Shown one piece after another: positions 17,015-25,692 of a stretch of DNA of 64,000 nucleotides; the stretch's first letter is position 1, and the number at the start of each line of letters is the position of its first letter. This DNA is from Synechococcus sp. KORDI-100 (lineage in GTDB: Bacteria > Cyanobacteriota > Cyanobacteriia > PCC-6307 > Cyanobiaceae). The stretch spans positions 1,798,001 to 1,862,000 of the forward strand of contig NZ_CP006269.1 in NCBI RefSeq assembly GCF_000737535.1, read 5' to 3'. The notes beneath the pieces are model-generated. The model was not told where the DNA came from and did no database searches. It saw nothing but the letters and a program-made list of their open reading frames with translations. A program made the position numbers and the translations under genes.

Positions 17015-17119
17015 TTAGCGCCAGCGCCAGTTGTGATTCAGAACCATCCAGCCCCGCTGATGCAGCAGCGCAGCTGCATGCCGTTCCGCCTGCTGGCCAC
17101 GCTGATCGGTGTGGGTCAT
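17015..17119 (-). pseudogene. yraN: YraN family protein, N-terminal part (34 residues)
   Basis: From the ATG at 17119 the frame reads MTHTDQRGQQAERHAAAL, then LHQRGWMVLNHNWRWR and stops at a TAA belonging to the element. This is the normal start of a YraN protein (G-x-x-AE-x-x-A and a Trp/Arg-rich strand). It completes the fragment at 3337-3610. The frame upstream of the ATG is open for another 96 codons but is antisense to the gene at 17202. Confidence 0.85.
17017..17021. other. Right attachment site (attR) of the integrated element
   Basis: AGCGC, the counterpart of 3606-3610. The TAA that ends the N-terminal yraN fragment on the minus strand is created by element sequence directly beside it. 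Confidence 0.75.
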
Positions 17120-17201
17120 CGCACAAAGCAAGGGCAACTGGACGACAGCGTTCCCCTGTGTTGTGGAAGCTCGCCATCGTGTTGTTAGCCATATCTGTTG
17201 G

Positions 17202-17681
17202 ATGGCTCGACGAACACTGCCCACCTGGATCAACGCACCACTGCAGACCGCCGTGGCGGCCGTGCTTTCGCTCACCTTAGCCAGGCTTTTGCAGCTGCCG
17301 GAAGCCTTCTGGGCACCGATCTCAGCCATCGTCTGTTCCCTGGACGCTTTTGACGGCGCTGCTGTCGTCGCCCGACGCCGCTTGCTGGGCACCTTCTTCG
17401 GGGTCACGCTCGCCGCGCTACAGATTTCCCTGACACCCCACGGGCTGATCAGTTACGCCCTGGCCATCGCCATTTTTGGCCTGGTCTGCAAACTGGTGCG
17501 CCTGCATCCCAGCGCCTTCCGCTTTGGAGCCATCGCACTGACAGTGGTGGTCACATCACCGGACAAAAGTGCGGTCTGGATGACAGCTGCCACGCGCTTT
17601 GTGGATGTGGCCCTTGGCATCCTGGTCGCTCTGGCTGTGGTGCGGATCTGGCCCGTTCAGGAGAAACCTGACACTGATTAA
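17202..17681 (+). CDS. FUSC-like small integral membrane protein
   Basis: About 159 residues from the ATG at 17202 (MARRTLPTWINAPLQTAVAAV). It has four or five hydrophobic helices and an internal WAPISAIVC...GAAVVARRRLLGT segment typical of FUSC/aromatic-acid-exporter proteins. The length corresponds to one half of the larger exporters. The substrate is unknown. It is divergent from yraN. Confidence 0.7.
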   Translation: MARRTLPTWINAPLQTAVAAVLSLTLARLLQLPEAFWAPISAIVCSLDAFDGAAVVARRRLLGTFFGVTLAALQISLTPHGLISYALAIAIFGLVCKLVRLHPSAFRFGAIALTVVVTSPDKSAVWMTAATRFVDVALGILVALAVVRIWPVQEKPDTD

Positions 17682-17773
17682 AAAGCTCTGCCGAGGTGTC
17701 TGCTGACGTTCGTCACTGAACACAGAGAGCTGTCGATCTGCTCCAAAATGAATCTCTCATTCGATCGAGAGTC

Positions 17774-18307
17774 ATGAAGGGATTACTGGCCATTCTTTTC
17801 GCCCTGGCTCTCACGATCACGGGATACGCCGCTCCCGTACTGGCCGAGGAGATCAGCCTCCACCGCATCAGTTCCGAAGGAGTTGGCCAGAGCATCGGCA
17901 CAATGACAGCCCTCGACAGCGATGACGGCCTGGTGATCGAAGCGAACCTGACAGGACTCCAACCCGGTGAATACGGATTCCATCTGCATGAAAACGGCAG
18001 CTGCCAGCCCGCCGTGCAGAACGGGGTGTCCGTTGCAGGTCTGGCCGCTGGAGGCCACTGGGATCCCGACAACACCGGCCGCCATCTCGGGCCCTTCGGC
18101 GATGGCCATCGCGGCGATCTCAGCCGCCTGATCGTCTCCGCCGATGGGGGAACCACGGAACCGGTTGTGGCGCCACGCCTCAAGCTCGCCGATCTGCAGG
18201 GGCATGCCTTGATCCTCCACAGCGGTGGCGACACTTACAGCGATGAGCCTCCCCTGGGTGGCGGTGGGGCCCGCATGGCCTGCGGTCTGCCGAAAGCAAC
18301 GATCTAG
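17774..18307 (+). CDS. sodC: Copper/zinc superoxide dismutase, exported
   Basis: 177 residues with an N-terminal signal peptide (hydrophobic core then VLAEE). The metal-binding elements are present: GFHLHENGSC (two His and the disulfide Cys), GGHWDPDNTGRHLGPFGDGHRGDL (bridging and Zn ligands), the HSGGDTYSDEPPLGGGG loop and the partner Cys in ARMACG. It converts superoxide to peroxide in the periplasm or lumen. It is followed by a gene for an exported pentapeptide-repeat protein 33 bases downstream. Confidence 0.93.
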   Translation: MKGLLAILFALALTITGYAAPVLAEEISLHRISSEGVGQSIGTMTALDSDDGLVIEANLTGLQPGEYGFHLHENGSCQPAVQNGVSVAGLAAGGHWDPDNTGRHLGPFGDGHRGDLSRLIVSADGGTTEPVVAPRLKLADLQGHALILHSGGDTYSDEPPLGGGGARMACGLPKATI

Positions 18308-18340
18308 GCCGCCTAGGGTCGAGTCACCCCGGTTACACCA

Positions 18341-18829
18341 ATGGGCCGCCTCGTTCTGTCTCTTTTCACCGCTGTGGCGTTGATGATCCCCGTGATCCTT
18401 GGTGCCGGGACACCTGCCAGCGCCGCCATGGACGTGGCCAAACAGGTGTTGATCGGAGCGGACTACTCGAACCGGGATTTACGCGGGGCCACCTTCAATC
18501 TCAGCAACTTGCGCGAGGCGAACTTCTCCGGCTCCGATCTGAGGGGTGCGAGCCTCTATGGAGCCAAGCTTCAGGATGCCGATCTCAGCGGTTCCGATCT
18601 GCGCGAGGCCACCTTGGATTCGGCTGTGCTCACCGGAACTGACCTGAGCGATGTAGTGCTGGAAGGCGCCTTCGCCTTCAACACCCGCTTCAAGGACGTC
18701 AACATCAGCGGCGCCGATTTCACCGACGTGCCGATGAGGGGCGATCAACTGAAAAGTCTTTGCGCCGTGGCCAGCGGAACAAATCCAACCACCGGCCGCG
18801 ACACCCGCACCAGCCTCGGCTGCAGCTGA
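18341..18829 (+). CDS. Exported pentapeptide-repeat protein
   Basis: 162 residues. Signal peptide to about residue 29 (GTPASAA), then about 14 pentapeptide repeats of the A(D/N)LxG type (YSNRDLRGATF, LREANFSGSDLRGASLYGAKL and so on), which fold into a right-handed quadrilateral beta-helix. The last 35 residues contain two Cys that may form a disulfide. Thylakoid-lumen pentapeptide proteins of cyanobacteria have this form. Role unknown. Confidence 0.85.
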   Translation: MGRLVLSLFTAVALMIPVILGAGTPASAAMDVAKQVLIGADYSNRDLRGATFNLSNLREANFSGSDLRGASLYGAKLQDADLSGSDLREATLDSAVLTGTDLSDVVLEGAFAFNTRFKDVNISGADFTDVPMRGDQLKSLCAVASGTNPTTGRDTRTSLGCS

Positions 18830-18839
18830 ACGCAGAGCC

Positions 18840-19301
18840 ATGAGTTTTGATCAACGCAGTCTTGATCGACTTCGAGAGCTGGGACGACAGCTCCCCCAGA
18901 AGCTGCCGGATCCAGAGCCAGCTTCGAGCAAGTCGAGCGGCAGCAAAGGACGCCAGAACAGCGGAAACCATCGAGGGCCGCAACTCCACAAAGTTGAAAC
19001 GGAGCAGGATCCGGAGGCCCTGTTCAGGGAGCTGATGAGCGCCAGCGACGACGGCACCGTCCCTGATCACCTGATGTCCCGCCTGAAGCAACTGGAAGCG
19101 CAACGCCAGACGACCGGCCGACCGGCGAACCAGGACTCGATCAGCGCGTCCAACCTCCCTGCTCCTCCCCCTGTCAGCAATCAAGGCCGCGGTAAAAACA
19201 CCCCTCCCAGTCGTCCGAACGTGGCTCCAGGGAGTGAGGAAGAACGTCTCTATGTGGCGTTTGGACAGCTACTCCTCGAGGACGACGAGGAGAGCGATTG
19301 A
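18840..19301 (+). CDS. Conserved cyanobacterial protein of unknown function, upstream of rlmH
   Basis: 153 residues, hydrophilic. The N-terminal part ([19 protein letters not shown]) is helical, the middle is low-complexity (Ser, Pro, Asn, Gln), and the end [19 protein letters not shown] is a conserved-looking acidic helix. It overlaps the start of rlmH by four bases, so the two are translated together. Confidence 0.65.
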   Translation: MSFDQRSLDRLRELGRQLPQKLPDPEPASSKSSGSKGRQNSGNHRGPQLHKVETEQDPEALFRELMSASDDGTVPDHLMSRLKQLEAQRQTTGRPANQDSISASNLPAPPPVSNQGRGKNTPPSRPNVAPGSEEERLYVAFGQLLLEDDEESD

Positions 19302-19732
19302 ATTCCTCCCGCCTCCGAATCCTGGCGGTGGGCAAGGTGCGCCGTCGTTGGATCCAGGAAGGGATTGATCTCTACCGGAAGCGCCTGCCTGGCCTCCAGA
19401 TCCAGGAACTGCGCGACAGCACGCGCGAGAAGGAAGCCGATGCCCTTCGTGCCGCCCAGCGCCCCGATGAACAACTGGTGGTGCTGACGGAGGAAGGAGA
19501 GACGTTTGGATCGGTGCCTTTCGCCGAATGGCTTGAGCAAGCGAGTCATGACCGCATCGCCTTCGTGATCGGAGGCGCTAACGGCCTCACCGATGCCTTC
19601 AAGGCTGAAGCGCGCTGGACACTGAGTTTGTCCCCGATGACCTTCCCCCACGAACTGGCCAGACTGATCCTGATCGAACAGCTGTTCCGGGCCCAGTCCA
19701 TCCTGCAGGGAAGCCCATACCACCGCGCCTGA
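19298..19732 (+). CDS. rlmH: 23S rRNA pseudouridine-1915 N3-methyltransferase RlmH
   Basis: 144 residues, the normal size. The SPOUT-fold motifs are present: [29 protein letters not shown] (SAM-binding knot) and [24 protein letters not shown], ending GSPYHRA. The frame begins with TTG at 19298, overlapping the stop of the previous gene, with no ATG available. It methylates the ribosome at helix 69. Confidence 0.93.
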   Translation: MNSSRLRILAVGKVRRRWIQEGIDLYRKRLPGLQIQELRDSTREKEADALRAAQRPDEQLVVLTEEGETFGSVPFAEWLEQASHDRIAFVIGGANGLTDAFKAEARWTLSLSPMTFPHELARLILIEQLFRAQSILQGSPYHRA

Positions 19733-19736
19733 GCCA

Positions 19737-20330
19737 ATGCTGCACATCGTCGACCAGTTCCTTCCAGAGCAGGACATGCAAGCCCTGAAGGAACTCTGCG
19801 AGGTCCACGGAGAGCTGAGACAACGGCTGGATAGCGACAACCTGTTCAGCTGGATCCCGATGGCGCAGGGCAGTCCGCCAGCACGGTCCCCCCACAGCGC
19901 TGAACATCAGGCCCTGATGGCGACGTATCTGGACCGCGCTCTTGGGCCGCTGATGCAACGGTTTGCCCCAAATGCCGTTGGCGTGGAGTGGTGGTGCAAC
20001 ACCAACAACGACCTCGACTGGCATATCGACAAAGATGAGGCATTGGCGGTCGAGTCCGGCAGCTACCAGCTCCCGATGCTGTCCACGGTGTTCTATCCCC
20101 ACAGCCGCTGCGCTGGCGGAGAGCTGCTGATCGCCGACAGCCAACCCGCCCAAGCGGGCAGCCCAGTCGGACTCCCCCCATTCCGATCGGTGATTTCAGT
20201 CCCACCGATCGTGAATCGACTGGTGATTTTTTCAGCAGGCGTGTTGCACCGCATCAACCCATTTGAAGGCGAGCGTTATTCCTTGGCCGTGAATGTGTGG
20301 GGACAAGCCCTCAGACAAGACAGCCCCTGA
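19737..20330 (+). CDS. 2-oxoglutarate/Fe(II)-dependent oxygenase family protein
   Basis: 197 residues, 4 bases behind rlmH. The iron ligands appear as HxD in LDWHIDKDE and a distal His in GVLHRINPFEGERYSLAVNVW, whose Arg would bind 2-oxoglutarate. The double-stranded beta-helix core (LSTVFYPHSRCAGGELLIAD) lies between them. The substrate is not known; relatives hydroxylate protein residues or small molecules. Confidence 0.8.
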   Translation: MLHIVDQFLPEQDMQALKELCEVHGELRQRLDSDNLFSWIPMAQGSPPARSPHSAEHQALMATYLDRALGPLMQRFAPNAVGVEWWCNTNNDLDWHIDKDEALAVESGSYQLPMLSTVFYPHSRCAGGELLIADSQPAQAGSPVGLPPFRSVISVPPIVNRLVIFSAGVLHRINPFEGERYSLAVNVWGQALRQDSP

Positions 20331-20345
20331 ACCACGCCATCCGCC

Positions 20346-20573
20346 TCAGGCCGCAGAAACCACTGCGCGGCTTGCTGCATGGGTCTGGTGCATGGTTTGG
20401 TGCGCATACATCCGCCCAGCCCGATGCGCATCAGACAAGGAACGATAGTTGCCAACAAAGTCGTAGTCAGCCCCATTTGACGTAGCAGCAACCGCGTAAA
20501 GGCGCGAAGAAACGCGGGTAACAGTCCAGCTCAGATGGCAGGCTGAAGCTTGTTTTTGGACACTCATTCCCAT
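20346..20573 (-). CDS. Small hypothetical protein
   Basis: 75 residues from the ATG at 20573 (MGMSVQKQASACHLSWTVTR). The segment VGNYRSLSDAHRAGRMYAHQ looks like a regular secondary-structure protein, not a random frame. No family recognised. It converges with the oxygenase gene. Confidence 0.45.
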   Translation of the reverse strand: MGMSVQKQASACHLSWTVTRVSSRLYAVAATSNGADYDFVGNYRSLSDAHRAGRMYAHQTMHQTHAASRAVVSAA

Positions 20574-20797
20574 CTCCAGAAGTGAATGGGAGCAAATTAA
20601 TACACAGGAACGAAAAAGCCCTGTGAACTTATTATTTCGCAAATAAGTATGACGAGCAGCAAGGGCAGACAACGATCAATAACAAATTGATTGACGGCGA
20701 ATAAGTAATTCATCCTAGGTACTTTTTATGCCTTTACGTTTCAGTTTGGATTTCTCATTGCCGGTGATAAATAGCAATCACCCGATACCTCACAGCC

Positions 20798-20965
20798 ATG
20801 CCAGAACACAAGGCCGATCAACGCCAGTCCAACGCCGATGGTCGCTGGGCCTCCGTCGACAGCTACCTGGTCTGCATCTCCGAATGCGACCTGAATGACG
20901 GCAGCTGCATGACGCGCTGCATGGAGGTCCACCTCAAAGCGGAGGAGCCAGCAACCCATTCATGA
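20798..20965 (+). CDS. Small Cys-containing protein (55 residues)
   Basis: ATG at 20798. The sequence has four Cys in a compact block (LVCISECDLNDGSCMTRCME), consistent with a small metal-binding or disulfide protein of marine cyanobacteria. Function unknown. Confidence 0.5.
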   Translation: MPEHKADQRQSNADGRWASVDSYLVCISECDLNDGSCMTRCMEVHLKAEEPATHS

Positions 20966-21112
20966 ACGCAATTGAGAATCACTTGCATTTCTCCATCAAC
21001 TCCTGTTGACTTGCGAGGAGTTCGCAACAAGAGACTTTGATTCGCGTCTTCGGGCATCGCGACGCCCTTCTGTCCGCTTTGGTCGCCAACTGGGCGAATG
21101 AGCGCCTCGGGC

Positions 21113-21502
21113 TTACCAAAGCGGCATCAACGAAATCGGTTGAAACTTCGCCACGGAGATGGTCCAGGCCCGCTCGCTGATCTTGCGTAATCCAGCCTTG
21201 AACGCCCCGAGATCCCCGGATGTCAACCAGGCGGCCTTCAGAACCGGCAGGTCCTCGGGCAGCCGCTCCATGGCCAGTTCCACCAACAACAAACTCTCAG
21301 CAGCTGCAGCGCGACAAAGCGCACCGTCATCACTGCGCTGCCAAACGCGAAGCAACAACTCCAACGCCAGAGCATGACCCAGGTCCCTGGGTACGTCTCC
21401 TGGCTCAGCCACCTGCTTTTGAGATCGACCGGCCAGGGGGAGTGCCCGCTTCCCCCCCTGCTCCATCAGTGCCAACGCAACGAGATAGGGGCTGTCGGCC
21501 AT
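21113..21502 (-). CDS. Conserved hypothetical protein
   Basis: 129 residues, Leu/Ala-rich and helical (LGHALALELLLRVWQRSDD, CRAAAAESLLLVELAMERL), with no signal peptide or metal motif. Probably a cyanobacterial protein of unknown function. Confidence 0.55.
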   Translation of the reverse strand: MADSPYLVALALMEQGGKRALPLAGRSQKQVAEPGDVPRDLGHALALELLLRVWQRSDDGALCRAAAAESLLLVELAMERLPEDLPVLKAAWLTSGDLGAFKAGLRKISERAWTISVAKFQPISLMPLW

Positions 21503-21556
21503 GGTTGAAATAACTACGTCTACATAAATACTCCACTTTCAACACAACCGAGTATC

Positions 21557-21964
21557 TTGCCGAAAGATTGCACATTATCGATGCTCCGCCTGAAAGACTC
21601 CCTGATTAGCAATAACAAAAGCCTGAAGAAATCATTTGTCTACGAAGGACGAGCTTCAAGAGAGGAATACTTTCTTTTTATCTACTTCCAAATTGTATTC
21701 GTTATCTTCAACCTTATTTTAATCACACTTACTTCTCCAATCCTCAATCTCTTGCCACCAAATGTCAAGAATATCATTCTGATCATCCTTTCACTTCCCT
21801 TAGTTGTTTATTACGTGGGCCTTCCATTCGCCTATGCCTCGTTGTGTGTTCGCCGTCTTCACGACCTCGGCATGGGCCTGAAGAGCTGTTACATGCTTCC
21901 GATCGTCTCTCACAAAATGGGCAGCAAAGAACCCAATGCATGGGGAGAATCACCCCGTGCTTGA
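21557..21964 (+). CDS. DUF805 family membrane protein, apparently shortened
   Basis: 135 residues. KKSFVYEGRASREEYFLF and CVRRLHDLGMG are the two DUF805 signatures, with two or three membrane helices between. After LHDLGMG the usual last helices are missing and the protein goes quickly to KEPNAWGESP, which matches the normal end of the family. An internal loss is likely. An in-frame ATG at 21581 may be the real start. Confidence 0.65.
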   Translation: MPKDCTLSMLRLKDSLISNNKSLKKSFVYEGRASREEYFLFIYFQIVFVIFNLILITLTSPILNLLPPNVKNIILIILSLPLVVYYVGLPFAYASLCVRRLHDLGMGLKSCYMLPIVSHKMGSKEPNAWGESPRA

Positions 21965-22005
21965 TCGATTAAAGGCTTGAAGCCTGAAGCGATCGGTTGT
22001 CTTGT

Positions 22006-23325
22006 TTATGTGATCTGAACCATCGCAACCAAATCATTCGCTGAAAGGTTGTTGCCTGTGTAATAGGCAATGGCATCTCCATCCAAGGAAATCAACAATG
22101 ATTCTCCCACTGCAGCGAGGTTTTCGCTGGTTACCGTGACAGAAACACCATCGCTGTCGCTTCCATTTGCCTTGATTTCGATGACATCTTTTTGATCAAG
22201 GCCAATAATTCGATCGGGACTTTTGTCCTGCTTCACCTTAAGAACGTCTTTCTTGCCATCCTGCTCATCACCAAAAGAATTCTGACCACTCCCTCCATTA
22301 AGAACATCAGCCCCGGAACCACCGGTCAAAACATCGTCACCATGTCCACCGATCAGCGTATCGGCACCCTTATTGCCGTAAAGAAAGTCCTTGCCCTTTT
22401 TGCCCTTGAGGAGGTCTTTGCCTTCTGCGCCATGCAAGTCGTCACTGATTTTGCTGCCAATCAGCGTTCCATCCTCGTCGTTGTTCCAGGCCGGCATGCC
22501 TTCAATCAACATTGCTGGCAGCTTGCCTGAGGACGACCAATCCGTTTGGTAATAGAGGATGCTCTGATGATCCGAAACAGAATTATATTTGAGTTCCGGT
22601 ATTGAGTTTTCATCCCCCGTTGCTGGCTGGAGAACAAAATCTTCCTCTAGCTCGCGTGAAGACTTCGACCACCCCTCTGGCAAAACCGATGCACTAAACA
22701 AAGCCGCAAGAGCTTCTGCAGAGCCGGGCTCAGCTGAATTCACATCACTGGTATTGGTACCCTGAGCGATGTATTCATTTCCCCAGGGATCCTCAATAAA
22801 GTAGTAAGTGATTTTCTCACCTTGTTCATTCTCAGCAGGAAACGCCTCGTACTGATTTTTATCATTCACCAGCATGCTCATCTGGCCTTCCTGCAATGAT
22901 TCATTCGTCGCAGCAACAAACGGATCCTCGCCTGGGAACAGGCCATCGGGAATCATGGCTTGCTGAAAAATTGTTCCGTAAAACCAGGTATAACCCTGGT
23001 TGTCTTTCATGAACATAAAGGAATCATCAGTCCCCTCAGGTTGATTCGGACTCGCACCAAAGGTTTTGATTGATGTATCAAAAAAAGCATTTTTGAGATC
23101 GATTTTTTCAAAGCCAGGATCCGGAACAAAACTTTCCCAATCGTTTTCAGGGACAGGATTGTCTCCTCCCGCATAGGGATAGGAAGGGTTGTTGCCGCCG
23201 GATGTCAACCAAACCTGCTTATATCCGTGGCCGTTAGCACCAGCTGTTGAACTGCTGAGAATGTGATAAATGTCCGGATCATTGTTCAACTCGCCAGTGG
23301 ACGGGAATGTTTGACTTTCTGCCAT
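22006..23325 (-). CDS. RTX-type calcium-binding protein
   Basis: 439 residues. The first 290 residues are acidic, Trp/Tyr-rich and of unknown fold (VWLTSGGNNPSYPYAGGDN). From about residue 292 come RTX nonapeptide repeats (GKDLLKGKKGKDFLYGNKG, TLIGGHGDDVLTGGSG), followed by a C-terminal region rich in Ser, Asp and Val such as is used as a type I secretion signal. No signal peptide and no Cys, as usual for type I substrates. No secretion genes lie near it. Confidence 0.8.
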   Translation of the reverse strand: MAESQTFPSTGELNNDPDIYHILSSSTAGANGHGYKQVWLTSGGNNPSYPYAGGDNPVPENDWESFVPDPGFEKIDLKNAFFDTSIKTFGASPNQPEGTDDSFMFMKDNQGYTWFYGTIFQQAMIPDGLFPGEDPFVAATNESLQEGQMSMLVNDKNQYEAFPAENEQGEKITYYFIEDPWGNEYIAQGTNTSDVNSAEPGSAEALAALFSASVLPEGWSKSSRELEEDFVLQPATGDENSIPELKYNSVSDHQSILYYQTDWSSSGKLPAMLIEGMPAWNNDEDGTLIGSKISDDLHGAEGKDLLKGKKGKDFLYGNKGADTLIGGHGDDVLTGGSGADVLNGGSGQNSFGDEQDGKKDVLKVKQDKSPDRIIGLDQKDVIEIKANGSDSDGVSVTVTSENLAAVGESLLISLDGDAIAYYTGNNLSANDLVAMVQIT

Positions 23326-23394
23326 AGCGCTTGTCGAATCTTTGTAATCAATGCCTTGCTAGCAACAAACAATCAGATGTGCTGCCAGACCCGC

Positions 23395-23435
23395 GACAAC
23401 AGCCAGTGAGACAACAGCCAGTGAGACAACAGCCA
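23395..23435 (+). repeat. Short tandem repeat
   Basis: The 15-base unit GACAACAGCCAGTGA occurs two full times and once in part, in the spacer between the RTX gene and umuD. Confidence 0.8.
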
Positions 23436-23463
23436 CCAGGCAGGAACGCCAAAGACAGCTTAT

Positions 23464-23477
23464 AGTTCATATGTACT
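23464..23477. promoter_or_regulatory. LexA (SOS) box upstream of umuDC
   Basis: AGTTCATATGTACT is a near-perfect palindrome of the cyanobacterial LexA type (AGTAC-N4-GTACT, one change). It lies 16 bases before the umuD start codon, where repressor would block transcription. Confidence 0.8.
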
Positions 23478-23492
23478 ATTCAGTGATGGGGT

Positions 23493-23930
23493 GTGGAGGA
23501 CAGGCAGCGCAATCCACTGCTGCCGTTGCAGCCGAGGCGAGCTCAACGGTTCCTGCCCCTGGCTGGTGAGCGGGTTGCAGCAGGTTTTCCTTCCCCCGCC
23601 GATGACTACGTGGAGGTGGGGATTGACCTGAATGACCAGCTCATCCGCCACCCCACCAGCACGTTCTTTCTGCGCGTTAGCGGTGATTCGATGATCGGTG
23701 CCGGCATTCATGACGGCGATCTGCTGGTGGTGGATCGCAGCCTCGAACCACGGCCGGGGCGTGTGGTGGTGGCCGTCCTCGACGGAGCCTTCACCCTCAA
23801 GCGTCTTGCCCGCCACCGCGGTCGGCTGCGGTTGGAAGCAGCCAATCCCGACTACCCAGCCCTGGAACTGCATCGCTGCGGGGAGGTGCAGATCTGGGGT
23901 GTGGCCATTCATGTGATCCACCCGCTCTGA
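23493..23930 (+). CDS. umuD: UmuD, self-cleaving accessory subunit of DNA polymerase V
   Basis: 145 residues from a GTG start. The cleavage site is Ala-Gly in RVAAGFPSP (about residues 28-29). The Ser of SGDSMIGAGI and the Lys of AFTLKRLAR form the S24 peptidase dyad. After RecA-stimulated self-cleavage it joins UmuC for translesion synthesis. It is SOS-controlled by the LexA box just upstream and lies 25 bases before umuC. Confidence 0.93.
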   Translation: MEDRQRNPLLPLQPRRAQRFLPLAGERVAAGFPSPADDYVEVGIDLNDQLIRHPTSTFFLRVSGDSMIGAGIHDGDLLVVDRSLEPRPGRVVVAVLDGAFTLKRLARHRGRLRLEAANPDYPALELHRCGEVQIWGVAIHVIHPL

Positions 23931-23955
23931 CCCTCCGCTTCGGACACGCCGACCC

Positions 23956-25233
23956 ATGCCCCAGGCCACAGCCCTGATCGACGGCAACAATTTCTATGCC
24001 GCCTGTGAACAGAGCCTGGACCCAAGCCTGATCGGCCGGCCCGTCGTGGTGCTCTCCAACAACGATGGCTGCATCGTGGCCCGCAGCGCCGAGGCACGCG
24101 CCCTGGGCATCGCCATGGGCACGCCGTACTTCAAGGCGCGCCGTGAGCTGCAGAGGCAAAACGTCGTGGTGCGCAGCTCCAACTACGCCCTCTATGCCGA
24201 CATGAGCCAACGGATGATGGCCGTGCTCGAAGCCCACTGTGAAGAGCTGGAGATCTATTCGATCGATGAAGCGTTCGGGCGTTTGAGTCGGCCGCGCGAT
24301 GGCGATCTGCAGAGATGGGCACGCAGCCTGCGTGCACACGTGCGACGCGATCTGGGATTACCGATTGCGATTGGCCTGGGGGCGAGCAAAGGGCAGGCAA
24401 AACTGGCGAACCGACTGGCCAAACGAGTCCCGGGGCATGCCGGAATTTTCGATCTGATCCGTTGTGACAACGCGGACGGCTGGCTGGAAACGGTCGACAT
24501 CGAAGATGTGTGGGGCATCGGTCGCAAGCTCGCCCGCTGGTGTCGACTGCGCGGGATCACCAATGCCCGACTTCTGCGGGACATGCCAAGCGGTGAACTG
24601 CGTGCCAAGTGCGGCGTGGTGGGACTTCGTCTGCAACGGGAACTGCGCGGTCATGCCTGTCTGCCGCTCGAGCTGGCGCCGTCCCCCAAGCAGGAGACCT
24701 GCGTGAGTCGAAGTTTCAGCCGACCGATCACCAGCCTGGAGGAACTTCGCGAGGCTGTGGCGACCTACGTGGTGCGAGCTGCTGAGAAACTGCGGAAGCA
24801 ACGCCAACGAGCGGCGGCCCTCACGGTGTACACACGCACCAGTCCGTTCATTCCAGCCTTTTACAGCCAGGCCGCCAGCACCAGACTGGATTTACCCAGC
24901 AATGACACCGCTGCACTGCTCCAGGCAGCCCTGCCACTGGTGAACCATATTTTCCGGCCGCATCGACAATTGGCCAAAGCCGGCGTCCTGATGCAACACC
25001 TGCAGGGCGACAACACCTTGCAATCCCATCTGCTTGTTCCCATGAGCGAGGCAGAGCAGATCAAGCGCGAACGACTGATGCAAACCATCGACCACATCAA
25101 TCACAAATACGGTCGACATGCGCTGCAGTACGCCGCTTGTGGCCTGTCACAGCCCTGGCTGATGAAACGCGAGCGGCTTGGGACAAACAGCACAACACGA
25201 CTCGATCAGATCCCAACCGTCCACGCTCGATAA
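23956..25233 (+). CDS. umuC: UmuC, Y-family translesion DNA polymerase
   Basis: 425 residues. The palm motifs are clear: ALIDGNNFYAACEQSLDP with the first metal Asp, VVVLSNNDGCIVARS, and YSIDEAFGRL with the catalytic Asp-Glu. GVGLRLQRELRG and the C-terminal little-finger region follow, and DUF4113 (VPMSEAEQIKRERLMQTIDHIN) is at the end. Operon with umuD. Confidence 0.95.
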   Translation: MPQATALIDGNNFYAACEQSLDPSLIGRPVVVLSNNDGCIVARSAEARALGIAMGTPYFKARRELQRQNVVVRSSNYALYADMSQRMMAVLEAHCEELEIYSIDEAFGRLSRPRDGDLQRWARSLRAHVRRDLGLPIAIGLGASKGQAKLANRLAKRVPGHAGIFDLIRCDNADGWLETVDIEDVWGIGRKLARWCRLRGITNARLLRDMPSGELRAKCGVVGLRLQRELRGHACLPLELAPSPKQETCVSRSFSRPITSLEELREAVATYVVRAAEKLRKQRQRAAALTVYTRTSPFIPAFYSQAASTRLDLPSNDTAALLQAALPLVNHIFRPHRQLAKAGVLMQHLQGDNTLQSHLLVPMSEAEQIKRERLMQTIDHINHKYGRHALQYAACGLSQPWLMKRERLGTNSTTRLDQIPTVHAR

Positions 25234-25356
25234 CGTCTGAAGCCAGGGCTGAAAAAACAGCTGGCTGGAACAAACATCGTCATCGCACCAAGCCGATAAT
25301 CAGACAGATTCAAGACAAACGATCAACAGCCAATTGAGCTGTACAGTCACAGAAAG

Positions 25357-25692
25357 ATGTTCAAGCCAATGTACGTTCAACAAATTCAAAAAATAATTTT
25401 GGCGCTATCCTGTCTGTCATTATTGTCGGCCGCAGCACAGGCAAAAGTCTGCGTCATCTGGGATCCATCTGATACATCCGTCAACGTTCGAACCACGCCC
25501 AACGGACAATATCAGGGCACCTTATTGAATGGAACACAAGTTGAAGTTGTGGGTTACCGCAACGATCCACAAGGGAGATCTTGGGCTTCGATTGTTCAAC
25601 GAGGATCGTCAGGTCAGAGTTTTGTGATGGCATCCTTAACGCGGGATTGCATTCAGGGAGCTTTAACTCCTGATGGACGCATCGTCCGCTGA
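25357..25692 (+). CDS. Exported SH3b-domain protein
   Basis: 111 residues. N-terminal signal peptide (ILALSCLSLLSAAAQA), then a bacterial SH3 domain with the typical SVNVRTTPNGQYQGTLLNGTQ and a final strand SFVMASLTRDC. Two Cys may form a disulfide. Such domains bind cell-wall or peptide ligands outside the cytoplasm. Confidence 0.75.
   Translation: MFKPMYVQQIQKIILALSCLSLLSAAAQAKVCVIWDPSDTSVNVRTTPNGQYQGTLLNGTQVEVVGYRNDPQGRSWASIVQRGSSGQSFVMASLTRDCIQGALTPDGRIVR

Larger units (their letters stand above)
3606..17021. mobile_element. Integrated element of about 13.4 kb inside yraN (satellite-like)
   Basis: The boundaries are set by the two halves of yraN and the AGCGC duplication. Inside, from left to right: a small serine recombinase, a two-gene module of unknown role, a small-terminase-like HTH protein, a CyRepA1-type primase-helicase, three unknown genes, small fragments, two His-rich paralogues and a large serine recombinase whose start lies about 65 bases from attR. 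No capsid, tail or lysis genes are seen. Integrase, replication initiator and terminase small subunit without structural genes is the usual make-up of phage-inducible satellites. That is an inference; a plasmid-derived integrative element is the alternative. Confidence 0.8.

Noticed and set aside
17120-17407. Open minus-strand frame upstream of the yraN start
   Set aside because: It is antisense to the FUSC-like gene and lacks protein-like composition; YraN homology begins only at the ATG at 17119.
23395-23435. Possible CRISPR array
   Set aside because: Units are 15 bases, directly adjacent and without spacers; it is a simple tandem repeat.
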